Assembly: GCF_000013605.1 (NCBI RefSeq)
Contig: NC_007901.1
Location: 193,448 to 257,447 of the forward strand
DNA length: 64,000 nt
Reading direction: 5' to 3'
From: Rhodoferax ferrireducens T118
Lineage (GTDB): Bacteria; Pseudomonadota; Gammaproteobacteria; Burkholderiales; Burkholderiaceae_C
The notes below the pieces were generated by a model that worked only from the letters and a program-made list of their open reading frames with translations, was not told where the DNA came from and ran no database searches. Shown in pieces: positions 16,561-24,345 of this stretch. The position numbers were made by a program, and so were the translations under genes. The first letter of the stretch is position 1. Each line of letters starts with the position of its first letter.

Positions 16561-17064
16561 TCAGGCGCAAGGCCTGCTCCGTGTCTGGTGCTGGGATTGT
16601 CGGACTACCGGGGCTGCTGCACGTTTAATCCATGCACCAATCCCTCCCCCGTTTGCGGCTTTCGTTGAACTGAGTGCTGAGGGCACCCATTCTTGCCGCA
16701 TCTGACAGGATGCAACTTCGAGCATGGTGCTCAAGTGCGCCACTGAGACATACGCAATTGCGGGAGGCACGGCGTCCTTTGTTGGGAGTCCAAGAGCGAA
16801 TCGAGCAGCTCTAACTTGCTCGATCAATTCGGCAATTGCATCGGCGAGAACATCTGGCGACTTCCTTTGATACTCGTCCAGCGAAGTTTCCCAGCCCAGG
16901 AGCTTCCCAAGCAAAATGTCTTTGCAGACGGATGCATTGTTCTGCTTGAGCATCACCGTCAAGGCGACATCTTGCATTCGAGGCGTCAACGCAGCCAGGA
17001 CAGCCAAGGGCGATTTGGCAATTGCCGCGACCCCTCTGGTTTGAGTGGTTGTCTTCATTTTCAT
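16561..17064 (-). CDS. Hypothetical protein (167 aa)
   Basis: The start MKMKTTTQTRGVAA at 17064 was preferred over the long upstream frame, which runs through the structured leader and the gene before it. Helical, with an Ala- and Leu-rich centre (SPLAVLAALTPRMQDVALTV) and a basic tail. No domain recognised. The leader contains a large hairpin (17083-17127). Confidence 0.6.
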   Translation of the reverse strand: MKMKTTTQTRGVAAIAKSPLAVLAALTPRMQDVALTVMLKQNNASVCKDILLGKLLGWETSLDEYQRKSPDVLADAIAELIEQVRAARFALGLPTKDAVPPAIAYVSVAHLSTMLEVASCQMRQEWVPSALSSTKAANGGGIGAWIKRAAAPVVRQSQHQTRSRPCA

Positions 17065-17082
17065 ATCACTTTCAAAAATTAA

Positions 17083-17127
17083 CGGACACATTGCCTTGCG
17101 GGCAGACGTGCCCGTCTGGGCTTGTCC
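17083..17127 (-). promoter_or_regulatory. Leader hairpin upstream of the 167-aa gene
   Basis: The outer arms GGACA and TGTCC enclose an inner GGGC...GCCC hairpin. In transcript direction it is followed by TTTTTGAAAG before the start codon. The same layout recurs at 19549-19580. Confidence 0.45.
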
Positions 17128-17140
17128 AAATTTAGTTATG

Positions 17141-17440
17141 TCAAGGAACAACCTGATCAGTAATGTCGATATTTCCCCAGGCAATCTTTCCGTTGACATC
17201 GAGCCCATGGCTGCGCTCGATGTACCACTGCACTTGCTTGATGTCATGGCTGGCATACAAACGGTCGAGTGTCTTGTCCAGCCTGATGCAGGCATGTTCA
17301 GGACCAACATCACTAAGGAACATTGGCTCGAATTGCACTTCGGAGCCTCGCTCAGACTTAAGGTACAGGCCACGAACTTGGCCGGTGCTGCTTTCTTTGC
17401 GTCGCCGGACTTGGCGACGTATCTGTGTCAACAGATCCAT
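17141..17440 (-). CDS. Hypothetical protein (99 aa)
   Basis: ATG at 17440 has an exceptionally strong GGAGGAGGG site lying inside the end of the upstream gene, which it overlaps by 13 bp. Basic N-terminus (QIRRQVRRRKE), alpha/beta remainder. No family recognised. Co-expressed with the DUF2026-like gene. Confidence 0.65.
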   Translation of the reverse strand: MDLLTQIRRQVRRRKESSTGQVRGLYLKSERGSEVQFEPMFLSDVGPEHACIRLDKTLDRLYASHDIKQVQWYIERSHGLDVNGKIAWGNIDITDQVVP

Positions 17441-18093
17441 GTCCCTCCTCCGCCATGAGATTGCTTTGACTTCAGGGCTTGTTCGACCAGTTCGTCACAA
17501 TCGTGACGATTGTTGGGGCCAAAAACTTTGATTTCTGGCTGGTCAAAAACTAGCCTCAAAAGCTGTAGATTTCCCGCATCCACCTCCTTGACGAGACATT
17601 GTTCAATCATGAACTCGCGCAGGCCGGGGATTTCCTGATAGCACGCCACTCCTGCAGAATCTGCCTGTGCGACTTCCTTCAAGGTCAAGCTTTGCGCTCG
17701 CTCAAGTACCAGATAGGGTGGACACCACTCGACGGCGGTCTTTCCGCCATCGAAGGCGTCCAGTTGGGCCGCTTTGGTGCGAAGACTGTGCGTGCTGAAA
17801 TCAATGATCTTCGTCCCCGATTCCAGCCACGCATGGTAGGCCAGGGCTTTTGCACCTTGTGGCGCGAATCCACCAACGTTGGGTGAGTGCGTTATGACAT
17901 CGCCATCACCCGGGCCAACGCGCCAAGCAGCCTCGCCTAAAACCAATCGGGTTGGTACGCCCTCTTGGTCGAGAAGAGTCTGGGCCATTTGGGCGTGCAA
18001 CAGGCAGTCAGCTCCAAGTTGTGGACTGGCTCCTGTCATTAATTTTTGAAGCGCGCTGGCAAGGCGAGCGACGATTCCAAGTTGATTGGTCAT
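17428..18093 (-). CDS. Transglutaminase/DUF2026-like protein
   Basis: The 221-aa product has an ordered Cys-His-Asp set: ADCLLHAQMAQTLL (Cys near 29), LAYHAWLE (His near 87) and IIDFST (Asp near 98). This matches papain-like transglutaminase or DUF2026 folds. Family assignment is from motif pattern only. The gene starts a transcript whose leader contains the repeated element at 18117-18268. Confidence 0.5.
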   Translation of the reverse strand: MTNQLGIVARLASALQKLMTGASPQLGADCLLHAQMAQTLLDQEGVPTRLVLGEAAWRVGPGDGDVITHSPNVGGFAPQGAKALAYHAWLESGTKIIDFSTHSLRTKAAQLDAFDGGKTAVEWCPPYLVLERAQSLTLKEVAQADSAGVACYQEIPGLREFMIEQCLVKEVDAGNLQLLRLVFDQPEIKVFGPNNRHDCDELVEQALKSKQSHGGGGTWIC

Positions 18094-18116
18094 ATTCCAT
18101 GCTCCGTTCGAAATGA

Positions 18117-18268
18117 GCCCAAGGAAGATGAACGTACCCAGTTGGGCGGTGTTCGCCCTGGGCAGTTGATTTTGATGACCAGCTGGTGGTCTTGTTGAAA
18201 GGCCGGTTCTACGCTGTTAAACGGACCGGCAAATTGACGCAGAGGCCAAAGTCTGTTCATTCTAGCGC
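18117..18268 (-). repeat. Repeated structured leader element, copy A (full length)
   Basis: About 150 bp closely matching copy C (20625-20776) and, in its first 60 bp, copies B and D. Nested arms GCCCAAGG/CCCTGGGC, GAAC/GTTC and CCCA/TGGG form a three-tier hairpin. A second block holds GACCA...TGGTC and GCCGGT...ACCGGC hairpins. It lies immediately 5' of the minus-strand gene starting at 18093. Confidence 0.7.
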
Positions 18269-18387
18269 AACAATTGATGCTCGAACAAGCGTTCTCTGAC
18301 CGTCCGTCAACTAAATGCCAGAGCCTTTTCGTCTCTCGTTATGAACTGTCTCGCCTCGCATTCCGATAGCGGCATTCTCCAATGAAA

Positions 18388-18426
18388 AAGCCCCGCCACC
18401 GTCCTTTTGAGGACAGCGCGGGGCTT
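18388..18426 (-). terminator. Intrinsic terminator after the winged-helix-like gene
   Basis: On the minus strand AAGCCCCGC and GCGGGGCTT pair around a loop with its own GTCC...GGAC stem, followed by TTTTTC. It ends the transcript whose last gene stops at 18481. Confidence 0.75.
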
Positions 18427-18480
18427 GTGTTTTTGAGATGGGTGCTTTGCCGGGCATCCTGCGATAGCGTTTGCGAACGC

Positions 18481-18765
18481 CTAAGCCTCCACTGGATCTT
18501 CCATGGCAACGGTGCGTCGCAACTGGCTGATGAAGTGTTCGCCAGTAGTGGTGATGGTGAAGCAGTCGCTTTCCTGGATCACAAAGCCCCGCCGTTCCAT
18601 GGACCCTGTGAGGGACTGGTACTGGGTCAATGTGCAGCCCTGATGCTGCAACGCAGCATACAGAGCCCCCGATGGCGCCCCCAATTCGCCGGCCGCCTGG
18701 ATGGCCTCAAGCACTGCCAATCCCACCTTCTGTACTGCAAGCACCTGTTTTTTTGTCAGGTTCAT
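18481..18765 (-). CDS. Small winged-helix-like protein (94 aa)
   Basis: The start overlaps the upstream stop (ATGA at 18762-18765). The layout is helix-helix-helix-wing: QKVGLAVLEAIQAAG, GAPSGALYAALQHQG, YQSLTGSMERRGFVIQ, CFTITTTGEHF. This suggests a MarR/PadR-like fold without further assignment. It may be a local regulator. Confidence 0.55.
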   Translation of the reverse strand: MNLTKKQVLAVQKVGLAVLEAIQAAGELGAPSGALYAALQHQGCTLTQYQSLTGSMERRGFVIQESDCFTITTTGEHFISQLRRTVAMEDPVEA

Positions 18766-19529
18766 TTCAATTCGATCCCTTCAATTTCGTGTTTCAGAAT
18801 TTCCCCGTGTGGAGAGCACCAGCCCTGAGGGCTTGGAGTGCCCTGCGGGTTGGGTAGAGCCGCCGAAGCTGCAACCGTCTTTGTCGCGTCGCGCCAGCTA
18901 ATCGCGGCACACGCGCGCACCTGGTGGTGAGCGTCGTCAAGCAGGGCCTGACGGGCTTCGGCGGAAAGGATTCCCCAGCATTCCTCTGCGACTTTGAATC
19001 GGCCCATCCGGTCCAATTTTTCAAGGTCGTTAAGTTCGATGCTGCCCTTCTCTTTCAGGGCCGCAACAAAGCGATCTCGCGCCGCATAAAGGCGCTCTAC
19101 TTCCCCCGGCTTGGGGCACCTGGGTTTCATGCCGGCCTCAATTTGGCGGGGTGTCAGGTCCGGCCCACAGTGCGTCACAGCACTCTGCTGTTGAGCGATC
19201 AGCAACTGTTTTTTGTAGAAGTCCAGTGCATCCACCAGGGCCGCGATGCGCCCTTTGAGAATCCTGCGAGTCATCTCGTCTTCGATGCGCTCACATTGTT
19301 CCAGCGTCGACGCTTTCATGGACTCAAGCGACATCCATTCGTCGAGATCAATCTTCAAGACCATGTCGGGTCGCAGCGCCAGCACATGGACGCGCGGACC
19401 GTCCATGAACTGGAACACGTTGGGCGACAAGGTTCCGCTGGGGTCTGGTCCGTAAAAACCTAGTTCCCCAACAGTTGGCATGGCTACCGGAGCCGCTTGT
19501 TGGTCCGTGATCTTCTTCGTTTTTCCCAT
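18762..19529 (-). CDS. Hypothetical protein (255 aa)
   Basis: Basic N-terminus (MGKTKKITD), then a helical central region with many charged residues (MKASTLEQCERIEDEMTRRIL) and a flexible C-terminus. No family recognised. The leader includes a perfect 8-bp stem at 19549-19580. Translationally coupled to the 94-aa gene. Confidence 0.65.
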   Translation of the reverse strand: MGKTKKITDQQAAPVAMPTVGELGFYGPDPSGTLSPNVFQFMDGPRVHVLALRPDMVLKIDLDEWMSLESMKASTLEQCERIEDEMTRRILKGRIAALVDALDFYKKQLLIAQQQSAVTHCGPDLTPRQIEAGMKPRCPKPGEVERLYAARDRFVAALKEKGSIELNDLEKLDRMGRFKVAEECWGILSAEARQALLDDAHHQVRACAAISWRDATKTVAASAALPNPQGTPSPQGWCSPHGEILKHEIEGIELK

Positions 19530-19548
19530 TCCGTTCTTTCAAAAAGTA

Positions 19549-19580
19549 CGGGCACCTTCCTTTGTCGGGCTTGGTGCCCG
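19549..19580 (-). promoter_or_regulatory. Leader hairpin upstream of the 255-aa gene
   Basis: Perfect arms CGGGCACC and GGTGCCCG, followed on the minus strand by TACTTTTTGAAAG and the ATG. It resembles the leader at 17083-17127 and may be a shared regulatory hairpin or an attenuator-like stem. Confidence 0.45.
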
Positions 19581-19587
19581 TCGGGGT

Positions 19588-19908
19588 TTAGATGTTGACT
19601 TGAAGCTTCAAATTCCCAGCCTTGCGGCCGTTCTTGATTGCTTTTGCCACTTGGTTGCGTAGACGCACCGCCTGACTGGTCCTGTAGGGAGCCAGCGCAC
19701 GAAACGTGTCCAAACCTGAATGATCGGTTAGTCCAAATCTCGTCGCGAGTCCGTGCCCGGGTTGCGTTTGAACATTGCACATTGCGCGAGCAATGGCCGC
19801 TGTCTTGCAGTGAGCCCGATAAACTGGTCTACGCTGCCACTCTTCGAACGACAGTGCTGAAGCAGTACAGGCCAATTTGGCCGCTGCGTGGAAGTTGCTA
19901 TTCGCCAT
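19588..19908 (-). CDS. Hypothetical basic protein (106 aa)
   Basis: The start MANSNFHAAAKLACTA at 19908 has CAGGAG upstream. The C-terminus is basic (NQVAKAIKNGRKAGNLKL). The longer upstream frame to 20148 lies inside the neighbouring gene and the repeat. It begins directly after repeat copy B. No family recognised. Confidence 0.6.
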   Translation of the reverse strand: MANSNFHAAAKLACTASALSFEEWQRRPVYRAHCKTAAIARAMCNVQTQPGHGLATRFGLTDHSGLDTFRALAPYRTSQAVRLRNQVAKAIKNGRKAGNLKLQVNI

Positions 19909-20314
19909 TTTTTGGACTCCTGTAGTTGAATCCCATGGAGGACGAACGTCCCATGCGGGCGGTGTTCGTCCCAGGGCAGTGATTTTGATTTGCCGCTGCG
20001 AATTCCGAACCCAAGGTCGGTTGCTCACTGCGAGCCATGATTGGTACTGCGGCGCCGCGGTTGGCGGTCGCCGCACTGACGCGGTTGAACACAATACGTC
20101 GATACGACGACAGCGGGTTCTGGCCGATCTGGCTTGAATCGATTTCAACGACCCGGCAAGCCAACTGGTCCGGGTTCATTTGATGGTCGCTTGCATATTG
20201 CTGCGCATGCGCCGGAGCATCCTCGATTAGGCGCTCCGGGACGATGGCAACCACACTTAGCACTTTCCATTTTCGGTGGGCGGTATCGTGCTTTACTTCG
20301 ATGGTGTATGGCAC
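19898..20314 (-). CDS. Hypothetical protein (138 aa) whose C-terminus runs through repeat copy B
   Basis: GTG start at 20314 with a consensus AAGGAG. The N-terminal half (MPYTIEVKHDTAHRKW) looks like a small alpha/beta domain. The last 30 or so residues are encoded by the repeated leader element, so the original stop may have been lost when the element was inserted or duplicated. Overlaps the next start by 11 bp. Confidence 0.6.
   Translation of the reverse strand: MPYTIEVKHDTAHRKWKVLSVVAIVPERLIEDAPAHAQQYASDHQMNPDQLACRVVEIDSSQIGQNPLSSYRRIVFNRVSAATANRGAAVPIMARSEQPTLGSEFAAANQNHCPGTNTARMGRSSSMGFNYRSPKNGE
19931..19990 (-). repeat. Repeated structured leader element, copy B (core only)
   Basis: Shares the 60-bp core with copies A, C and D, with arms CCCATGG/CCCAGGG, GAACG/CGTTC-like and CCC/GGG. 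Unlike A and C it overlaps the 3' end of a coding frame. It lies 5' of the gene starting at 19908. Confidence 0.65.
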
Positions 20315-20336
20315 CTGATTCTCCTTGGGTGATGTG

Positions 20337-20373
20337 GGGAGAAATGCCGACGCGTACTGCGGGAATTTCTCCC
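20337..20373 (-). promoter_or_regulatory. Leader hairpin upstream of the 138-aa gene
   Basis: GGGAGAAAT pairs with ATTTCTCCC; alternatively CTGCGGG pairs with CCCGCAG on the minus strand, giving two mutually exclusive stems. Such alternatives are typical of attenuators or thermosensors. Confidence 0.4.
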
Positions 20374-20392
20374 GCAGGGGTTGATTTTTGAA

Positions 20393-20599
20393 TTAGGCCG
20401 CGATCGCGCTTTTGTCTTTTGCGACTCCAAGCCACACCGCATCTCCTGCAGTGCGTGGAGCGCTGCCGTCAGCGTGCATTTGCATCCCGTACTGAGCACG
20501 GATCGCTTCAACAGTCATGGCATTGAACAGTCCTGGATACCTGGCTCGCGCAAGGTTTTCCCAGCCGACTCCCATTGCCGAAAATCGAACGATTTTCAT
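20393..20599 (-). CDS. Small hypothetical protein (68 aa)
   Basis: ATG at 20599 with CAGGAG upstream, directly after repeat copy C. Contains AMGVGWENLARARYPGLF and ends SAIAA. No family recognised. Confidence 0.6.
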   Translation of the reverse strand: MKIVRFSAMGVGWENLARARYPGLFNAMTVEAIRAQYGMQMHADGSAPRTAGDAVWLGVAKDKSAIAA

Positions 20600-20624
20600 A
20601 GTCGATTGAACTCCTGTAGTTGAA

Positions 20625-20776
20625 GCCCAAGGATGATGAACGTACCCATGCGGGCGTGTTCGCCCTGGGCAGTTGATTTTGATGACCAGCTGGTGGTCTT
20701 GTTGAAAGGCCGGTTCTACGCTCTGAGACGGACCGACAAATTGACACAGTGGTCAAAGTCCAGTCATTTTAGCGCT
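20625..20776 (-). repeat. Repeated structured leader element, copy C (full length)
   Basis: Almost identical to copy A over about 150 bp, including the triple nested hairpin, the GACCA...TGGTC stem and the GCCGGT/ACCG stem. Its distal end (minus-strand TTGACCACTGTGTCA) matches copy D and resembles a -35 region or operator. It lies 5' of the gene starting at 20599. Confidence 0.7.
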
Positions 20777-20852
20777 CAATTGGTGTCTCGTGCAGCGGTT
20801 TTGGGCCGTCAGAAATTCCAAACGCAGGTTGAATCTGAGCCGCCAAAACACA

Positions 20853-20887
20853 AAGCCCCCAATCCACGCGAACGGGATTGGGGGCTT
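20853..20887 (-). terminator. Intrinsic terminator after the 123-aa gene
   Basis: Perfect 13-bp arms AAGCCCCCAATCC and GGATTGGGGGCTT around a GC-rich loop. T-rich sequence follows on the minus strand. It separates the 20942-21313 gene from repeat copy C. Confidence 0.75.
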
Positions 20888-20941
20888 GTGATTTTGAAAA
20901 TAGCGTGTCGGCCGCATGGCCTTTGGCGCTTTTTGGGTCAT

Positions 20942-21313
20942 TCAGTCGATGGCGCAAGACGCCAGGACGGCGAACTTGCGATCTTCGCTTGTGCTGACGC
21001 GGACCTCGTAGCGCACGCCGGTGGATACCTCGGAGCGCGCCTTTGGGGCCGGTTGACCAGGATGCTTTTTGGCCATGGCCTTGCGCATCAGGTTCACGAA
21101 CGCCGCCTCGCGGTCGAGACGGTCCTGTTCGACCTTCTCTGCCAGGTCCACCAAGTGGTTCACCAGCAGATCCTTGCGTGCCAGTTGGCGCAGCTGCGCC
21201 CGTTCCTGCTTATGCACGATTTTCTTGGCGGCTGCCATGCTTTGGCCGCGCTTAGGCGAGAACCAATAGGCCAAGCTGCTGCTACGAACTGGGCTGTTGA
21301 TAAGTTTCATCAT
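20942..21313 (-). CDS. Hypothetical basic protein (123 aa)
   Basis: Tandem ATG codons at 21313 and 21310 follow AGGACA; a further in-frame ATG at 21238 is possible. Coiled and strongly basic (KKIVHKQERAQLRQLARK, DLAEKVEQDRLDREAAF), consistent with nucleic-acid binding. No family recognised. A hairpin at 21333-21360 lies in its leader. Confidence 0.6.
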   Translation of the reverse strand: MMKLINSPVRSSSLAYWFSPKRGQSMAAAKKIVHKQERAQLRQLARKDLLVNHLVDLAEKVEQDRLDREAAFVNLMRKAMAKKHPGQPAPKARSEVSTGVRYEVRVSTSEDRKFAVLASCAID

Positions 21314-21332
21314 GATGTGTCCTGAAAAGAAA

Positions 21333-21360
21333 GGGCACATCCCCACTGGGGTTGTGTCCC
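21333..21360 (-). promoter_or_regulatory. Leader hairpin upstream of the 123-aa gene
   Basis: GGGCACA pairs with TGTGTCCC and an inner CCCC with GGGG, followed on the minus strand by TTTCTTTTC. Same type of leader as at 17083 and 19549. Confidence 0.45.
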
Positions 21361-21527
21361 AGTGGGTGAAAAAAACCAAGCTCAAGAACTGAGCCTATGA
21401 ATTCGTCTTGTCGACGAATTATTCATGCGCGTTAAACGCCTGTCTTGGCAAAACCGAACAGTGCAAGAACTTCCTGCACTACTTTTGGAAAGGACTCTTC
21501 AATGGCGGAAAACCATTTTGTTTCCTA

Positions 21528-21737
21528 TCAGTCGCTAGGCTGCCCAATCAAAAAATAGGGAGCCTCCACGCCGCATGGTGTATCACCATTGGCCTCAGTA
21601 ACGATAACGAGGTGGAAGTCAGTGATGACCACTTGCGTGGGGTCCAGCGTCGGGCCACCCTCAATGCACACCCCCTCAACATCGCCGTAGGCGTCGTATG
21701 CCGCCTGTAGCTTCTCAATATATTTAAGCAGTTTCAT
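21528..21737 (-). CDS. Small acidic protein (69 aa)
   Basis: ATG at 21737 after GAGGAAAA. An N-terminal helix (KLLKYIEKLQAAYDAYG) is followed by beta strands (TQVVITDFHLVIVTEANG). No family recognised. It follows the 97-aa gene by 15 bp. Confidence 0.6.
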   Translation of the reverse strand: MKLLKYIEKLQAAYDAYGDVEGVCIEGGPTLDPTQVVITDFHLVIVTEANGDTPCGVEAPYFLIGQPSD

Positions 21738-21752
21738 TTCAGAGTTTTCCTC

Positions 21753-22046
21753 TCAAAAGCGTTGCTTCAAAAATTGACGATAAAACGGCTTATTGTCCGT
21801 TTTGGCCGATGACTTAACGCCTTCAACTTCCACGTATTTACCGTCCCGCAAAGACACGCTGAATGAGGCACCCGTTTCAGGGTCAATCACGTCAGCCTTG
21901 CCAAGCACTTCTATTGCCGCTTTCAGGCGCATCCGTCCATCGATAACCTGTGACACACGGCCATCCAGGCGAACGATATTGACTGCGGCGCTCGCACGGG
22001 CGTTCGCCGGATTGTTTTCAATATTCCCTAAAGGCGTAGAGTTCAT
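21753..22046 (-). CDS. Hypothetical protein (97 aa)
   Basis: ATG at 22046 after AAAGGAAAT, 20 bp from repeat copy D. Contains VIDGRMRLKAAIEVLGKADV and GASFSVSLRDGKYVEVEG. No family recognised. Confidence 0.6.
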   Translation of the reverse strand: MNSTPLGNIENNPANARASAAVNIVRLDGRVSQVIDGRMRLKAAIEVLGKADVIDPETGASFSVSLRDGKYVEVEGVKSSAKTDNKPFYRQFLKQRF

Positions 22047-22066
22047 AACAGATTTCCTTTGAATAG

Positions 22067-22124
22067 ACCCCAGGAAGATGAACGTACCCTTTGGGGCGAA
22101 GTTCGCCCAGGGCAGTTGTTGAAT
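22067..22124 (-). repeat. Repeated structured leader element, copy D (core only)
   Basis: The core hairpin is kept while its bases vary: CCCAGG/CCAGGG outer arms, GAAC/GTTC middle arms and CCC-TTT-GGG tip. The distal part has diverged but again ends in a minus-strand TTGACC..TGTGTCA box (22171-22187). It lies 5' of the gene starting at 22046. Confidence 0.65.
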
Positions 22125-22333
22125 CCTGATCAGAGATCAGGCCAACCCGGTGAAGGGTCGGGGTTTTGAAATGCTGACACAAGGTCAACGAATTGTGCGT
22201 CAGCACAAAGTTCAAAAATTATAACGTCAACGGAAAACCAATCCTTTCTGATTTTCAGAAATTTGAATTTTGCGGCGCTGAAAGTGGCACGATCACGATT
22301 GTTCAATGCGGCCGGCGTGCTAACCTCAAATTT

Positions 22334-22639
22334 ATGGAAAACAGGAAACCGGTTTTGAAGTGGCGCAGTCAGTATCCCAATGCATTGCACTGGCGGGACG
22401 AGCCCCTCCCTTGGATGATGGTCTTAAGGGGCTTTCTGCCACGTTGGATGGGCGGCGAGCCTGTCTATGAAGCTGTGGCACGAACAGGCCATTTCAGCAC
22501 CAAGCAGTTGCGGGCCGACTATCTTAAAAACCAATATGTGGTCGCCGTATGCCGCCAAGAAGTGGCTCATGAAGAGGCGATCAGGAAACTGCGCGATGCG
22601 CTGCAGCTTGAGATATCACAGGACACCGCCAAGACATGA
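22334..22639 (+). CDS. Hypothetical protein (101 aa)
   Basis: Start MENRKPVLKWRSQYPNAL at 22334; the upstream frame runs through the divergent control region. Trp-rich N-terminal half, helical C-terminal half (EEAIRKLRDALQLEI). No family recognised. It is divergent from the 97-aa gene and convergent with the 112-aa gene. Confidence 0.55.
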   Translation: MENRKPVLKWRSQYPNALHWRDEPLPWMMVLRGFLPRWMGGEPVYEAVARTGHFSTKQLRADYLKNQYVVAVCRQEVAHEEAIRKLRDALQLEISQDTAKT

Positions 22640-22648
22640 AACACCTTC

Positions 22649-22678
22649 CCGGCCAGATACCTTGCGGTACCTGGCCGG
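22649..22678. terminator. Hairpin between convergent genes
   Basis: CCGGCCAG and CTGGCCGG arms with GGTACC-related inner pairing form a very stable stem between the two stop codons (22639 and 22693). There is no T-run, so termination is plausible rather than certain. Confidence 0.5.
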
Positions 22679-22692
22679 GGATTGGTTGGGTG

Positions 22693-23031
22693 CTAGACCA
22701 CTCTATGCTCCAGCACCCGGTCGATGATTGCCGCTTTGGCCGTCAATCGTCCTTTGGGATGCCTGAACGGGTAATCTCTCCCATCAAGAGAGACATATAT
22801 CTCAGCCTCGAGCTCTTTGAGGATTCTGGTTGGCGCGGTGGGCGCCCAGGCTTCAAAGGCGTCAAGCGACATCGCATCGGCCCATGTGTGAGCCCATTCG
22901 TTTTCATGGTTTTTTGGGCGTATGGTCATGCGTCCGTAGACATCCCCATCGGCCAAAAAGCCGACGAGAAAGTACAGGCGGCCGATTCCAAAAATGTAAA
23001 TCGTGCTGTCAATCGTTTTATCAAAAAACAT
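22693..23031 (-). CDS. Hypothetical protein (112 aa)
   Basis: ATG at 23031 follows GAAGGAG. An N-terminal beta-rich section (STIYIFGIGRLYFLVGFL) is followed by a helical, acidic C-terminal half. The hydrophobic stretch is too short and broken for a clear membrane helix. No family recognised. Confidence 0.6.
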   Translation of the reverse strand: MFFDKTIDSTIYIFGIGRLYFLVGFLADGDVYGRMTIRPKNHENEWAHTWADAMSLDAFEAWAPTAPTRILKELEAEIYVSLDGRDYPFRHPKGRLTAKAAIIDRVLEHRVV

Positions 23032-23459
23032 GGTCGTACTCCTTCAATGAATTCAAAGAGTCCGACCAGGCCACTTTGATGTTGCGACCAAAGCGGTCTT
23101 TCCTGAAAAATGCAAAGCAGGAAGCTTCGCCTTTGACACTCCAGCTAAAAGCTGAAGAACATGACAGAGCGTCATGAAGGAATCCGTATCAATCCGATGT
23201 GCGCACACCTCCCGAGAGGGGTATCCACATGGGACGTTTTTTGTGTTCCTGTTGTTTTGTTCGCCGCGAATGGACGAGCTTGATCACTTACCCAAACATT
23301 GCCCGTTGGATCGGTTCATCTGCGCTGCATGGCGCGAAATACGATTTGTTTGATATGCCGCCTCTTAAATCCATTGTTGCAAATGGGTTTGGGCGACGAA
23401 TTCGCGCGGTGCGAAAAATTCATTCTATCGCTGGAAATGCGATTTGAATTGTTTTTGAG
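23032..23459. other. Intergenic region without a convincing gene
   Basis: A plus-strand frame at 23199-23447 exists but has no ribosome site and an unlikely composition. A small GACCGCTTTGGTC stem near 23088 and an AGCTAAAAGCT stem near 23147 are the only structures seen. The stretch presumably holds the promoter for the minus-strand 112-aa gene. Confidence 0.4.
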
Positions 23460-24107
23460 CTACAGGGCCGACAAGCAAGCCGTTCTACCCTTGGGCGAAA
23501 GCCTGACTCTGAGCCCATCCTGGACCACCAGCCCGCAACGTTGGGCATCTAGCCACTCACGTTCATAACCGCTAATGTCGCTCAGGGCGATTTCGTTCAA
23601 AAAGGTGTCGCGATCAGGGTGGAACAGGACTTGAAGGATTTCCAGTGTGACCGAACCGGGGGGCGCCCCCCGTTGCGCGTGCTCAACCAGCAGCCGGTCC
23701 ATTTCCAATTCAACGGCGTGGATGTGTTCGATAAATAACTCGCAGCCCCGTTCGTCCAGGCTGCCAATGTGGAACTCGCCCTGCGCGTCCATGACCCGTG
23801 CCGCAGCTTGATAGGCCGCTGACCGGCCGAGCTCGTTGTCGGTGTCTTTCCAGATGGGGTCAAACTGGTCGTGGGCAATCGTTCTCAAGCGCCTGAGGCG
23901 CTTGCCCGCCATGGTGCCCAGCGGAATTTCTGTGCCTGCATGGCAGCGCACATAGGTATCGCAGACCGGGTAGTTTTCGCACACGTACAGCGCGGGGTGC
24001 CCCTTGCCAGGCCAAACGCGGTCGCCCGGCTTGAGTTCGCCCTTGCCCCCACAGTAAGGACAGTGCAGCACCAACTTCGAGTCCAAATCCCGGCCAAGTT
24101 CCGACAT
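23460..24107 (-). CDS. DUF3268-family zinc-finger protein
   Basis: The N-terminal 90 residues match the DUF3268 pattern: CPYCGGKGEL near 16, YVCENYPVCDTYVRCHAGT near 40-58, then PLGTMAGKRLRRLRTIAHDQFDPIWK. Two CxxC-type pairs probably bind zinc. The C-terminal 120 residues are helical and unassigned; total length 215 aa. Such proteins are common on phages and plasmids with unknown function. It is divergent from the nuclease-helicase operon. Confidence 0.75.
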   Translation of the reverse strand: MSELGRDLDSKLVLHCPYCGGKGELKPGDRVWPGKGHPALYVCENYPVCDTYVRCHAGTEIPLGTMAGKRLRRLRTIAHDQFDPIWKDTDNELGRSAAYQAAARVMDAQGEFHIGSLDERGCELFIEHIHAVELEMDRLLVEHAQRGAPPGSVTLEILQVLFHPDRDTFLNEIALSDISGYEREWLDAQRCGLVVQDGLRVRLSPKGRTACLSAL

Positions 24108-24345
24108 TCTTCAATCCATGGTTTAGGAGGCCATTTTTGTTCAGGATTGATCCGCTCCCTTGAAGTTTGAGAAAAAAATGAATTTCGGTGCCGTTTCCGG
24201 TGGGTTTGTTGCTAATTTTGGTTGATGAATTTGCCATGCTTACGGCATCAAGCAAGTATTGCGTCGCAACGGGACTTCGGACTTGCGCGAACGCCATTGT
24301 TCCGTATCCTGACTGCATACCTCTTACTTTGCTTCGGCTGACACC

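Noticed and set aside
23199..23447. 82-codon plus-strand frame
   Set aside because: Lacks a ribosome site and looks like random translation.
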